A stretch of DNA of 64,000 bases from Calothrix sp. PCC 7103 (GTDB lineage: Bacteria > Cyanobacteriota > Cyanobacteriia > Cyanobacteriales > Nostocaceae): positions 3,231,177 to 3,295,176 of the forward strand of contig NZ_KB217478.1 in NCBI RefSeq assembly GCF_000331305.1. The letters are read 5' to 3'. The notes under the pieces were generated by a model. That model was not told the DNA's origin. It saw nothing but the letters and a program-made list of their open reading frames with translations, and did no database searches. The number at the start of each line of letters is the position of its first letter. Within the stretch, counting starts at the first letter, position 1. Both the position numbers and the translations under genes were made by a program. This document shows positions 1 through 8,037 of this stretch, piece by piece.

Positions 1-857
1 TCTATGTACGAGAAATAGTAATCGTGTTTAGTATGAGGTGATTTAACAAAATCGCATTGCTCCCTACCAAAACCCAAGCGTGTATTATGTAAATTTGTTT
101 TTTTAATAAATTTTCGGTAATATGGCGACCAAGGACTTAAATTAAAGTCACCTGCAATGATTACAGGTTTCTGCTGTTGGTTAATATATTTTTCTAGAGC
201 GGCTAGTTGACGGTTACGACGATGGAAAGTCCAGGGTTTAACTGGTACCATTGGGTGTGTGCCAATAAAATGAATAGTTTTTCCATTTAACTTTAAGTTT
301 GTTACTAAATGATGACCTGCTTCATCTAAATTTACACCGCGTGAGTCTTCAAGTGGTATACGGCTAAAAACTGCTAGTCCACCACCAGGACTACGAAACG
401 AGTAAGGAAAAATATCTTTTAAACCTATTTTTAAGTTATTGTACCAAGTATCGTGAATTTCTATAAATAAAGCAACATCAGGTTTATCTTTGCGAACTAC
501 ATCGATAGCAGTAGTATATTCTTGATTTTCAACATTTACATTAAAACTTTCTATTTTAATTTGAGGGGTTTCGTTGTTACTTACTTTTTGCGAGTTGGGT
601 AGATACCAAGGTAGTATTTCAGCTAAATTTAAACTAACAATTGCTACAGCAATAAAAATAATAGCTTTGTTTTTTATAATACGTTTTTGCTGTAAAATTA
701 ATAAAATTCCAGTAATAATTAACGCTGCAACAAAATATTGAACGCGAAAGTGTGTTAATAGTTCTAGAGGATAAGACCAAGCAAAATAGTTTAAAAGTGA
801 TAATAATCCTAAAATAGATAGTGTAACTAATATTATAATTTTAAGCATCTCAATCAT
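1..857 (-). CDS. Membrane-anchored endonuclease/exonuclease/phosphatase family protein (3' end outside window)
   Basis: I translated this stretch by hand. An open frame runs from an ATG at 857 (alternative ATG at 848) to the window edge, so the C-terminus is missing. The first ~90 residues hold about three hydrophobic segments, as in small membrane-tethered members of the EEP (DNase I-like) superfamily. The soluble part then shows the family landmarks: an IESFNVN strand, DVALFIEI with the metal-binding Glu, GTHPMVP with a His, and GDFNLSPWS, the near-diagnostic Asp/Asn motif. The family cleaves phosphodiesters or phosphomonoesters with Mg2+. The substrate here is unknown, since nuclease, sphingomyelinase-like and lipid phosphatase roles all occur. 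The family call is firm and the specificity is not. The gene is transcribed away from DUF3386, and a 13-bp tandem repeat lies just upstream of its start. Confidence 0.8.
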   Translation of the reverse strand, partial: MIEMLKIIILVTLSILGLLSLLNYFAWSYPLELLTHFRVQYFVAALIITGILLILQQKRIIKNKAIIFIAVAIVSLNLAEILPWYLPNSQKVSNNETPQIKIESFNVNVENQEYTTAIDVVRKDKPDVALFIEIHDTWYNNLKIGLKDIFPYSFRSPGGGLAVFSRIPLEDSRGVNLDEAGHHLVTNLKLNGKTIHFIGTHPMVPVKPWTFHRRNRQLAALEKYINQQQKPVIIAGDFNLSPWSPYYRKFIKKTNLHNTRLGFGREQCDFVKSPHTKHDYYFSYI

Positions 858-860
858 AAA

Positions 861-912
861 TTTTACTGAACAATTTTACTGAACAATTTTATTGAACAAT
901 CTTATGGAACAG
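861..912. repeat. 13-bp tandem repeat, about four copies
   Basis: The unit TTTTACTGAACAA is present twice exactly (861-873, 874-886), then as TTTTATTGAACAA (887-899) and a degenerate fourth copy (900-912). It sits immediately upstream of the EEP gene start at 857, so it overlaps that gene's leader or promoter. Short tandem repeats of this kind are common between genes in filamentous cyanobacteria. Confidence 0.85.
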
Positions 913-1014
913 CCTTGTGTGATAGGCATCCCTGACTGTTACATGTATAAAAATTTCTACTACTTTACTTTTCAGCAACTTCAAGTTGAGATAATTACAT
1001 TACGGAAAAAATAA

Positions 1015-1045
1015 AAATCCCGGCTTCTTGAAGAAGTCAGGATTT
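1015..1045 (-). terminator. Rho-independent terminator for the DUF3386 gene
   Basis: Read on the minus strand this is an imperfect hairpin (AAATCC and CTTCTT arms pairing with GGATTT and AAGAAG), followed directly by a T-rich run TTTTTATTTTTT. It lies about 60 bp after the stop of the minus-strand gene at 1102. Confidence 0.6.
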
Positions 1046-1067
1046 CAAGTATATTGTGTTATGAGAC

Positions 1068-1081
1068 GGGCAAGGATGCCC
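1068..1081. repeat. Dispersed palindrome GGGCAAGGATGCCC
   Basis: One copy of an intergenic hairpin family that also occurs at 26964-26977 and 62063-62076. Related inverted forms lie at 6066-6088 and 41901-41923. Copies are usually followed by a CTACAAG or CCACAAG-like tail. It lies between the DUF3386 stop and its terminator. Confidence 0.75.
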
Positions 1082-1101
1082 GTTCCACAAGATAGTTAAA
1101 C

Positions 1102-1755
1102 TTAAGCAGCAGGTTCTAGTAATTTGATGTTGGAGAAGATGAATTCTTGAACTGAGGGTTTACCATCAACATCGGTAGTAATTTCGCGCCGGTTGAGAAT
1201 AAAGTATTTGCCTACTTTTTCATATTCATCTACAAAAAAGCTCTTACCACCTTTTTGTTCGGCTGTTTGAGGGTCATGGTATACCGAGTCGTAGGTGTGG
1301 GAAAGGTATCCTTCACCTGTATCATGGCTGCTGAAGGTATTGATGGTGACAACTACATTGTGAATCTGACGGTGAACTAAGCTAACTTCGTTGTTACGAA
1401 CTTTGTATTTGTCACCTGTTGCTTTACCACCCATTAATAGTTCTACTGCACCATCTTCATCTTTGGCGCCATAAGTAAAGGTGTTTTCGCCGTGGGTTTG
1501 TTCAAAAGTTCGACGGACACGATGAATAGCAATTTCCCATGCTTGACTGTGAATAGCTTTTTGTGCCTCTTCGTCTTCGACACCCAACACTTCCGCCTTC
1601 ATATTGGCGCCAATAGTAACTTTACCTGTATACTCTTTACCGTCGTACTTATAGGTAATATCAGCTGTGTAACCAGGAAAATCTTTGTCCCAGGTGTAAC
1701 GGTTTTCGTAGGCTGCGCGGAAAAGCTCTCTGGCTGATACTTGTGTGGCTGTCAT
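1102..1755 (-). CDS. DUF3386 family protein
   Basis: A 217-residue soluble protein without signal peptide or membrane segment. It resembles the cyanobacterial/plastid-lineage DUF3386 family, whose biochemical role I do not know. Visible features are an N-terminal helix (SARELFRAAYENRYTW), a beta-rich centre, and the pattern HNVVVTINTFSSHDTGEGYL followed by a Tyr/His-rich stretch near residues 135-165. The start at 1755 is supported by AGGAGA about 8 bases upstream. It is divergent from the GAF-LuxR regulator at 1864, with 108 bp between them, so the two may share regulation, but no operator is recognisable. The family assignment comes from remembered sequence character and was not searched. 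Confidence 0.7.
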   Translation of the reverse strand: MTATQVSARELFRAAYENRYTWDKDFPGYTADITYKYDGKEYTGKVTIGANMKAEVLGVEDEEAQKAIHSQAWEIAIHRVRRTFEQTHGENTFTYGAKDEDGAVELLMGGKATGDKYKVRNNEVSLVHRQIHNVVVTINTFSSHDTGEGYLSHTYDSVYHDPQTAEQKGGKSFFVDEYEKVGKYFILNRREITTDVDGKPSVQEFIFSNIKLLEPAA

Positions 1756-1863
1756 GTACTTCTCCTATAAACTGTTATATATGTTAGTTTTCGACTTGCT
1801 TCTGTTATTTATTAGGATAGAAGTAATCGAGTCAGTTCGCCTAGACCCCAACTGGGTACACTT

Positions 1864-2553
1864 ATGCCAAATTCCCTTCACACCGTATTTGATGCAATAG
1901 CTAGCGCTCAAACCGAACAACAACTGCAACTCGCTATCATGGAGACGGTAGGGGAACACTTTGATGTACAACGCTGGGGTATTTATCTTTTAGATGAGCA
2001 ACCCGAAGTAAAAGTAAATTCTCAAGGTTTTCCCGACATCCCTGAAGTTTGCTTGCGGGGAAATCCTGTTGGTAAATATGTTGTCGAACGTCACGCACCA
2101 GCACATGAACAATTAATACTACCACACGGTGACTGGAAAGAATTTTGTTCGCGCGATGACCACGCGCATGTTATGAGTGGTCCAATTGTTGCTGACGGGC
2201 GCCTTATTGGCACATTAAATTTAGCGCGTGCCAAAGGAAACCCCGCTTTTACAGCAAATGATTTAGCTGATTTAAGCGCATTGTGTCTACATTTATCAGC
2301 AAAACTAGCATCACTGCGAGCAACTAAACCATCTTCTAATATTACCGCTTCGAGTCTTTTAACTCCACGTGAATTAGAAATCGCCGAACTGGTAGCGCAC
2401 GGTTTAACGAATGCTGAAATTGGAGAAAAACTTTGGATTACACAAAACTCTGTGAAACAAGCATTAAAGCGAATGTTTCGTAAACTCCAAGTCAGTGCGC
2501 GTGCGGAAATGGTAGCAAGGTTACAAGAAATTTTACCGTCCAAAGCTAGTTAA
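1864..2553 (+). CDS. GAF domain-LuxR type transcriptional regulator
   Basis: A 229-residue regulator. Residues ~5-150 form a GAF-like sensory domain (MSGPIVADGRLIGTLNLAR is typical of the GAF core). Residues ~165-225 form a LuxR/NarL helix-turn-helix: LTPRELEIAELVAHGLTNAE, then IGEKLWITQNSVKQALKRMF, then RKLQVSARAEMV. There is no receiver domain, so the signal is presumably sensed directly by the GAF domain or by a partner. I see no Cys-His chromophore motif of the phytochrome type. It is divergently placed against DUF3386, which makes that gene a candidate target by position only. The ligand is unknown. Confidence 0.82.
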   Translation: MPNSLHTVFDAIASAQTEQQLQLAIMETVGEHFDVQRWGIYLLDEQPEVKVNSQGFPDIPEVCLRGNPVGKYVVERHAPAHEQLILPHGDWKEFCSRDDHAHVMSGPIVADGRLIGTLNLARAKGNPAFTANDLADLSALCLHLSAKLASLRATKPSSNITASSLLTPRELEIAELVAHGLTNAEIGEKLWITQNSVKQALKRMFRKLQVSARAEMVARLQEILPSKAS

Positions 2554-2614
2554 TATTAGGCTAACCTTAATTATACTTAACACGGGTAAGAAATGTCATT
2601 CTGAGCGTAGCGCT

Positions 2615-2645
2615 CCGGCGGAGCATTTGCCGCAGGCTAGAATCT
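2615..2645. repeat. Dispersed repeat, copy 1 (TCCGGCGGAGCATTTGCCGC core)
   Basis: A 31-bp stretch reappears almost exactly at 31256-31287 (TCCGGCGGAGCATTTGCCGC continuing into AGGCTAGAATCT). Both copies are preceded by GTCATT. The copy here lies just beyond the broken 3' end of the pseudogene at 2704-2865. Confidence 0.8.
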
Positions 2646-2703
2646 CTAAGATGCTTCACTGCACTACGTTTCGTTCAGCATGACAAAGTTTATATTCTAC
2701 CCA

Positions 2704-2865
2704 TTAGCAGTATAGTTCAGGCTTTACGTGGTCGAAAATTGAACGACAACACTGAGAAAAAGCTTCCTTTTCTGTTTTTCGTTGCTCCAACTCTTCTTTT
2801 GATAGTTGTCAATCCGGAAACACTCTACCTCTACCAGATGTTTGACGTGAAGATGCTTGTGTCAT
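2704..2865 (-). pseudogene. Nonsense-mutated and truncated small conserved cyanobacterial protein
   Basis: Translated by hand on the minus strand. From the ATG at 2865 the frame reads MTQASSRQTSGRGRVFPD, then TGA (2811-2809). It continues in the same frame as QLSKEELEQRKTEKEAFSQC and CRSIFDHVKPELYC to TAA at 2706-2704. The pattern SGRGRVFPxxQL followed by a charged helix and a CRxIFxxVxPEL segment matches my memory of a roughly 100-residue conserved cyanobacterial protein of unknown function. The frame stops about half-way, close to the dispersed repeat at 2615. I infer two lesions: an in-frame stop where an ancestral Trp codon (TGG) would fit, and loss of the 3' half. Stop read-through is a less likely alternative. 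Confidence 0.5.
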
Positions 2866-3415
2866 ATTTTTGGTAGCTAAGTGAATTCTTAAGTCTAAGT
2901 TAGTAACATTGTACATTGAACTAGACGATTTCTAAAAGTAGCTCGCAAAATTTTGTTATACAATAATTACATTTTTACTATGCAGCTAATAGCTAGTTGA
3001 TTCTTTTTATAACACAAAGTCATTTCGATATAATTTATACAATTTTTATGTTAAGAATGTAACCTTCTGCTTTGATTATGGGCTAGGTGCGATCATTAAT
3101 TAGTATGTAATAATTTCTAGATAATTGATCCCATTACATTCTCAAATATAAGTTGTATTAATTTTTTCATATTCCAGTATTAATTGCTACTTGTCCTATT
3201 GCTTTAAATTAGGGTTTTTGCTACATGTCAAATAGCAATGTATAACTTTAGGACTTACGAACAGAAACCTGGAATAACCCAAAATCGTCGTTTTGATTAC
3301 AAATTATCGACTCATATTCCAGGTTTCTAGAATTTTTGCTCCCGTCCTAAACTTAAGTCATACAGTTAGTAGCTGGATGATTTACTTTGCCTGGGTGAAG
3401 TTCTACTTGGATTTA
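2866..3415. other. AT-rich gap without a recognisable gene
   Basis: About 550 bp between the pseudogene and the MITE-like element before the TIR gene. I see no coding frame with cyanobacterial protein character. The only clear structure is the AGAAACCTGGAATA hairpin at 3263-3328. The sequence is very AT-rich with several short A/T runs. Confidence 0.6.
3263..3328. repeat. Inverted repeat AGAAACCTGGAATA with 38-bp loop
   Basis: Two perfect 14-bp arms (3263-3276 and 3315-3328) enclose 38 bp. Shorter relatives with the AGAAACC/GGTTTCT core occur at 27933-27947 and around 56815, so this belongs to a dispersed family. It is not next to any gene end, so a terminator role is not obvious here. Confidence 0.75.
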
Positions 3416-3518
3416 TATAGCAATCCTATATGAGTCGTGAAAATTATATCCGCGTAGAGACGCGATTAATCGCGTCTCTACAACGTGCGGGTTACACAAA
3501 TGATTTAGGACTGCTATA
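3416..3518. mobile_element. MITE-like element with nested 28-bp perfect palindrome
   Basis: The outer inverted repeats are TATAGCAATCCTA (3416-3428) and TAGGACTGCTATA (3506-3518), matching at 12 of 13 positions. Inside, 3454-3481 is a perfect 28-bp palindrome whose half-site is GTAGAGACGCGATT. A variant of that palindrome lies within the RND pump gene at 34356-34383, and decayed ones at 44860-44880 and 45224-45253. There is no coding capacity, so any movement would have needed a transposase in trans. The element ends three bases before the ATG of the TIR gene. Confidence 0.7.
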
Positions 3519-3521
3519 GTT

Positions 3522-4841
3522 ATGTTTTTACTACCAGAGTCGGCTAAACCTATCAAGATTTTTTTCGCTTATTCTCCTTCTTATCAAGATGAGCAATTAA
3601 GAATTGTGTTAGAAAAACACTTGATGAGATTGGAAGAATTGAATGTTGTGATGGTTTGGTATCAGCATCACAGTGAAAACACATATGAAGATTATGAGAA
3701 TTCTTACCATTTGCAAACTGCTGATGTAATCGTATTACTGATTAGTTCAGATTTTTTGGGTTTGATTCAAAATCGAATTGATTGGAATAGTGAAATCGCC
3801 AAGTTACAAGAGAAGCATTTTCTTGGTGAGGTTGTTGCTATACCTATACTTTTATATCAAGTTCAGGGATGGCAGAAGCTATTAGGTAATATTGCTCCTC
3901 TACCAAAAAATGGGATGCCTGTCAAGAGTTGGCAAAATCCTGATGCTGCTTTAGCTGATATATCTCAAGGTATCGAAGCAACTGTAGTAAAAATAAAAAA
4001 ATATCAGCAGCGTTTACAACAATATAGATATAGTTACGGCGCCGCAATCGTTCAAGAATATCCACTGCGAGCGAAAGCTTTAAATAATTTAAACGATATA
4101 AAGAATTACTTGGGTATAAAAAATCAAGATGCCAACTTGGTACAGCAGGAAGTAACTGCTCAAGCTCAACGCGAATACAAGCAAAAATTAATACAGTATA
4201 AACAAGAATTAGATTATTTTAAACGCAGTAAAAAAGGTATTACAGAACAAGACCGTCAAAAGTTACAGTCTCTTCAAGAATTTTTACGTTTACAACCAGA
4301 TGATATTGCTTTGTTTGAACAAAAAACTCTCACAGCTAAAGCTTCAAAGATTTTAGCTGGATGGACAAGAAGCTATAAGTATGTAGGTCAAACTACTTTA
4401 ATCTGGCTTTTAGTTTTTACTGCTGCAACAGTGGTAATTTTTATTAGAGCATTTAACGCCAAGTCATCTGAAAAATTATTAACACAGGCACAAACTAAGT
4501 TTGAGCAAGGCGCCTATCAAGACTCAGTTAAAATTTATACAAGTGCTATCAAGTTAGACCCGCAAAATATTGATGCCTATATTGAACGTGGCAACGCTCA
4601 CTCTTACCTTAAAAATTACCAAGCAGCTATTGCCGATTATACAAAAGCAATTGGTATTTCTTCCAAGTCGGCTGTTGCCCATATAAACCGCGCAGTCGTA
4701 AATTGTACTTTAGGCAATAAGCAAAATGCTATCCAAGATTATCAACGCGCGGTAGACATATACACACAGCTTGGTAAAAAAAATGAAAGCGAGCAAACTA
4801 TTGAAAGGCTAAATAATCTTCAGACATGTTTACCAAAGTAA
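3522..4841 (+). CDS. TIR domain-transmembrane-TPR protein
   Basis: A 439-residue protein with three parts. Residues ~8-155 are a TIR domain: IKIFFAYSPSYQDEQL, VIVLLISSDFLG, and a SWQNPDAALADISQGI C-terminal helix. Glu91 in WNSEIAKL falls where the catalytic Glu of NAD-cleaving TIR domains lies. Residues ~160-270 are charged and helical, probably coiled coil. Residues 291-310 are a single membrane helix. Residues 317-418 hold about three TPR units. Bacterial TIR proteins can be NADases in immunity or scaffolds in signalling, and neither is proven here. No defence gene partner is adjacent. The start follows directly on a MITE-like element, which must therefore contain the leader and perhaps the promoter. 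No clear Shine-Dalgarno is seen. Confidence 0.85.
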   Translation: MFLLPESAKPIKIFFAYSPSYQDEQLRIVLEKHLMRLEELNVVMVWYQHHSENTYEDYENSYHLQTADVIVLLISSDFLGLIQNRIDWNSEIAKLQEKHFLGEVVAIPILLYQVQGWQKLLGNIAPLPKNGMPVKSWQNPDAALADISQGIEATVVKIKKYQQRLQQYRYSYGAAIVQEYPLRAKALNNLNDIKNYLGIKNQDANLVQQEVTAQAQREYKQKLIQYKQELDYFKRSKKGITEQDRQKLQSLQEFLRLQPDDIALFEQKTLTAKASKILAGWTRSYKYVGQTTLIWLLVFTAATVVIFIRAFNAKSSEKLLTQAQTKFEQGAYQDSVKIYTSAIKLDPQNIDAYIERGNAHSYLKNYQAAIADYTKAIGISSKSAVAHINRAVVNCTLGNKQNAIQDYQRAVDIYTQLGKKNESEQTIERLNNLQTCLPK

Positions 4842-4988
4842 ACACTGTTAACGCATTTACATATAGTTATATAAATCACATTAAGTATATCTTAAGGTAG
4901 ATAAAAATCTGTTTTTTTTGTATAGAGGGCTATAAAAAAGGTTATTTAGTTAGAAAATAAAAAGAATATTACCAAAAAAAGAAAATAT

Positions 4989-5004
4989 TGTGATGTACAT
5001 CACT
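4989..5004. promoter_or_regulatory. Possible CRP/cAMP receptor site upstream of the rlpA-like gene
   Basis: TGTGA-TGTACA-TCACT matches the classic CRP half-sites TGTGA-N6-TCACA with one mismatch. It lies about 90 bp before the start of the RlpA-like gene at 5092. Cyanobacterial CRP proteins (SYCRP1, AnCrpA) recognise the same type of site. The assignment rests on sequence only. Confidence 0.4.
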
Positions 5005-5091
5005 TGGAAACAGTGATTTGATTTTGATAAATTAACCACGTTGGAGTTTTAAATCTTGCCTTAGTTCCCTATTATCAAAAAAACCGAACAG

Positions 5092-6018
5092 ATGAATAAT
5101 ACTAAGCTGTGGTCAGTTGTTGCTTTATCAACTACTGTTTTAGGAATACCCTCGGTTGCTAGTGCTGCAACGACTAAAAAAACCTCTCCCCAATTGCCAC
5201 CGTCGGGTGATACAACAACAGGAGAATCATCTCCAACCGAAAAACCAGGTACACCTATTACAGTTACTCAAGTCCACGCACACCGAATCGCAGGTCGTCA
5301 AGCAGCGACCTTGTACGTTCGCAGTATTCCTGTATTAACTTTTGTTGGTCAAGAAACAAATCCCATTGAAAGAGCAAATACAATTGCAGCCAAAATTAAT
5401 CAATTAGTCGCTTCTAATGTTGACGCAAATCAAATTACAGCTAGCTGGACAAAAGAGGGACAAAGCATCAAAGTCAACGGTGAAGAACTAATAAAAATTG
5501 ATGCCAGCACAATATTACCAGACACAACTAATAACTTAGCCCACGATACATTACAAGCTACTAATCGTTTACGAAGACTTCTCGGTGGTGCCCAACCTTT
5601 AAATCAACCAACCATTGCGCGACAAGAAAAGACCCAACCACAGCAACCCATAGCTAAAAAGCCACAAGTAACTAAGCAACAGCCCGTAGCTAAAAAGCCA
5701 CAGCAAAATACAAATGCTAAAGTCAAAGCAACTAATAGCGGTACAGCTTCTTATTACAGCTATGGAGATTCAACTCGTACCGCAAATGGCGAAAGATTTA
5801 ATCCTCAAGACTTGACAGCAGCACATCGCACTCTACCTTTTGGTACCCGTGTTCGTGTCACTAATAATTGGAATGGTCGCTCTGTAATAGTACGAATTAA
5901 TGACCGTGGTCCATTTATCCGTGGTCGAATTATTGACGTTTCACTCGGCGCCGCAAAACAGTTGGGTATGATTAGCAGCGGTATCGCATCAGTAAAAGTA
6001 GAAGTTCTAGATAATTAG
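5092..6018 (+). CDS. RlpA-like septal ring/lytic transglycosylase family protein
   Basis: A 308-residue exported protein. It opens with a cleavable signal peptide ([20 protein letters not shown], cut near SVASAA). Residues ~27-210 are Pro/Gln/Thr-rich with repeated QPxAKKPQ units, and an embedded segment (~60-165) may be a small domain. The C-terminus (217-308) is the RlpA double-psi beta-barrel: [31 protein letters not shown] and INDRGPF, with Asp271 in the position of the family's catalytic Asp. RlpA proteins cleave or bind peptidoglycan lacking stem peptides. The usual C-terminal SPOR domain is absent. A repeat-derived hairpin terminates the gene (6066-6088), and a possible CRP site lies upstream. 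Confidence 0.88.
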   Translation: MNNTKLWSVVALSTTVLGIPSVASAATTKKTSPQLPPSGDTTTGESSPTEKPGTPITVTQVHAHRIAGRQAATLYVRSIPVLTFVGQETNPIERANTIAAKINQLVASNVDANQITASWTKEGQSIKVNGEELIKIDASTILPDTTNNLAHDTLQATNRLRRLLGGAQPLNQPTIARQEKTQPQQPIAKKPQVTKQQPVAKKPQQNTNAKVKATNSGTASYYSYGDSTRTANGERFNPQDLTAAHRTLPFGTRVRVTNNWNGRSVIVRINDRGPFIRGRIIDVSLGAAKQLGMISSGIASVKVEVLDN

Positions 6019-6065
6019 TAAACTAATTCCTTTGTACTAGTATAAAAATAAATCAGCAATCTTGT

Positions 6066-6088
6066 AGGACAGGCATCTTGCCTGTCCT
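6066..6088 (+). terminator. Repeat-derived hairpin after the rlpA-like gene
   Basis: AGGACAGGCA and TGCCTGTCCT form a 10-bp perfect stem with a 3-base loop about 48 bp after the stop. It belongs to the same family as the hairpin at 41901-41923. The downstream tail is AT-rich rather than a pure T run. Confidence 0.55.
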
Positions 6089-6116
6089 ATATCTATGTGA
6101 TGCGAGAACAAACCTG

Positions 6117-6300
6117 TAGTTAGCGCTCTTTTATTACTCTCGCTAGATAAAATTTAGAATCCCTGTTTTTACGTACTTAGTTAAAAATCATATTTTTTGA
6201 CCTTGATACTGAAACAAGGTTGAGAATCAAGGTTTTAAGCTAGATTCAGCGTTAGCGTATTATTTTCTCTCGCCAGAGACATAAAAGAGCGTTAGTTAAC
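6117..6300. mobile_element. MITE-like element with ~30-bp imperfect terminal inverted repeats
   Basis: The left arm (6119-6146) contains GTTAGCGCTCTTTTAT and CTCTCGCTAG. The right arm (6267-6300), read in reverse complement, contains AACTAACGCTCTTTTATGTC and TCTGGCGAGAG. About 22 of 28 aligned positions agree by eye. The interior (~120 bp) has no coding frame. It fills most of the gap between the RlpA-like gene and the convergent gene ending at 6487. I did not see a second copy in this window. Confidence 0.5.
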
Positions 6301-6486
6301 CACCCAACTTAATTACGAGAGCAGATCAAAAATGGTCAATATGGCACCCAAGAAATTGTTCATTTTTTTTGAAGGAATAGCCGCAAGTCTTGTTGGAGCG
6401 GAGGTTAATTAAACACTTATTTTAGGCAAATTTTTAGTACTAGTGTTCGCATCGAAAGGGCTGGCAGTGCCCACCCTACTTTTATT
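6301..6486. other. Remainder of the 6019-6486 gap
   Basis: No gene seen. Close to the end of the minus-strand gene at 6487 is GGGCTGGCAGTGCCC followed by ACCCTAC (about 6459-6478), a small hairpin resembling the GGGCAAGGATGCCC family. It could serve as part of a terminator for that gene. Confidence 0.45.
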
Positions 6487-8037
6487 TTATTCTTCAGTTC
6501 TCACTGTTGATGCTGGTGGTCTGCCAGTGTTTCTGACGTTTACTGCTTTACCTAATAAATCAAACCAGAACGGCGCCCCCATTGCAATTGCAATTCCACT
6601 TATTATCCAACCAGGTATTAAAGTAATAATTCTCCATATTGGAAATGGTCTACGCTGTTTGCTTGTCCACGAAAGTTGTCTTTCTAGGTTTGCATCACCC
6701 CAACCAATAGGTAAAGCAATTTGATTTAAAGCTTCGTCGGTTTGACTTCGTAATGTATTAATATCAACGTATCCTAACTGATTACGATTTTGTAACACAA
6801 TTTGTCCGGCATTTTGTGTAATAGTGTCGCGCAATGCCGAATCTTTTGACAATCGATTTATCATATAAAAAGCATCTGCGTTAGTTGCCGCTGCAATAAT
6901 TAAGCCAAGTAATAAAGCTACACCTTTTGCATTACGCTTGTATACACCTGACGCACGTTCCATCGAATTATCAAAATTGTGTTCTATTTCTTGGCGTAAT
7001 GCATTTACACCTTGTTGAGTATTATTAATATTAAGCTCTGCGCGTTCTGCTAAATCCTTAATATTATCAGCTATTGATGGAGGTAATCTATCAATTATCT
7101 TCTCCATTCTTTGCAATAGCTGATTATCTTTGTCTTGAAGTGCTGAAGTCAATTCCTGATATACATCAGTTCCACGTTTAATTGCTTGAGCTATTTCTCG
7201 AACATTTGGTTTTAAACCTGTTCGTGAAATTGTATTTTCAACCGATGGCATTGAATTATTTTTTAAAAATTGCAATTGGTGTAATGAGCCTGATAATCTT
7301 TCTTGTGGGAGGGGTGAATTTACTTTTAATGACTCTATAAATCTATCAAAACTAGCAATCATGCTACCAATACTATTATTCAAGTCAAATCTATTTTGTT
7401 GAAAATTCCAAACAACCTGCTCAAAATCAGCTTGTATTTCTGAATAACTTTGATACAAAAAATTAAAAAAATCTTCGTTTTCCTCGTTTTCTCCTACTTG
7501 CTCTTGTAATTTGAAAATTACGTTCTCAATTTCCGCTAAACGCTGATTTTTAAAATTGTCTAACCGCGTGCTTGAAAGTGACTGTTCAATAGTTGAAATT
7601 TCTAATGTTTCAATTAAACTCGTTGCAAATACGTCTGAAGGAATATATGATGGACCAGTATGCCTACCATCACCAACTTGTTCGTTATTAAATACAGTTT
7701 GTTTCTTGTCAGATTGGGTATTTGTCAATGAACGGAAAGCACTTGCTAATGTCCAAGTAAAACGACGTGGTATATTAACAAGGGCGCCTTTTGCTTGTTG
7801 ATTAATACTTTTTATTAACGGATTCGCATAAATTTGATTGGCAAGCTCTAAAATTCTTGCTTGCTCTGCATCTTGGGCATTACCCGTCAATAATACTTCA
7901 ATTGATTTTCTTAAATGTTCGGCACGCCATTGAAAAACTGTTGCAAGTAACTCTTGAATTTCAGATGCTAATAAACTTAATATCAAATATATAAATATTA
8001 GCCCTATTGAGACATCTAAGATAAATGGTAAATTCAT
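6487..8037 (-). CDS. Conserved membrane protein with central helical domain
   Basis: Taken from the ATG at 8037 (516 residues; MNLPFILDVSIGLIFIYLIL), because a hydrophobic helix starts right there and a GAG-type ribosome site lies before it; an earlier GTG/ATG-like start would add 13 unlikely residues. There is one N-terminal membrane helix, then ~330 mainly helical, charged, coiled-coil-like residues. Two further hydrophobic segments follow (GVALLLGLIIAAATNADAFY and WRIITLIPGWIISGIAIAMG), the last joined to GAPFWFDLLGKAVNVRNTGR. That C-terminal GAPFWFDLL-NVR block recurs in many bacterial membrane proteins of unknown function. I cannot name a function. It converges on the MITE-like gap. Confidence 0.75.
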   Translation of the reverse strand: MNLPFILDVSIGLIFIYLILSLLASEIQELLATVFQWRAEHLRKSIEVLLTGNAQDAEQARILELANQIYANPLIKSINQQAKGALVNIPRRFTWTLASAFRSLTNTQSDKKQTVFNNEQVGDGRHTGPSYIPSDVFATSLIETLEISTIEQSLSSTRLDNFKNQRLAEIENVIFKLQEQVGENEENEDFFNFLYQSYSEIQADFEQVVWNFQQNRFDLNNSIGSMIASFDRFIESLKVNSPLPQERLSGSLHQLQFLKNNSMPSVENTISRTGLKPNVREIAQAIKRGTDVYQELTSALQDKDNQLLQRMEKIIDRLPPSIADNIKDLAERAELNINNTQQGVNALRQEIEHNFDNSMERASGVYKRNAKGVALLLGLIIAAATNADAFYMINRLSKDSALRDTITQNAGQIVLQNRNQLGYVDINTLRSQTDEALNQIALPIGWGDANLERQLSWTSKQRRPFPIWRIITLIPGWIISGIAIAMGAPFWFDLLGKAVNVRNTGRPPASTVRTEE

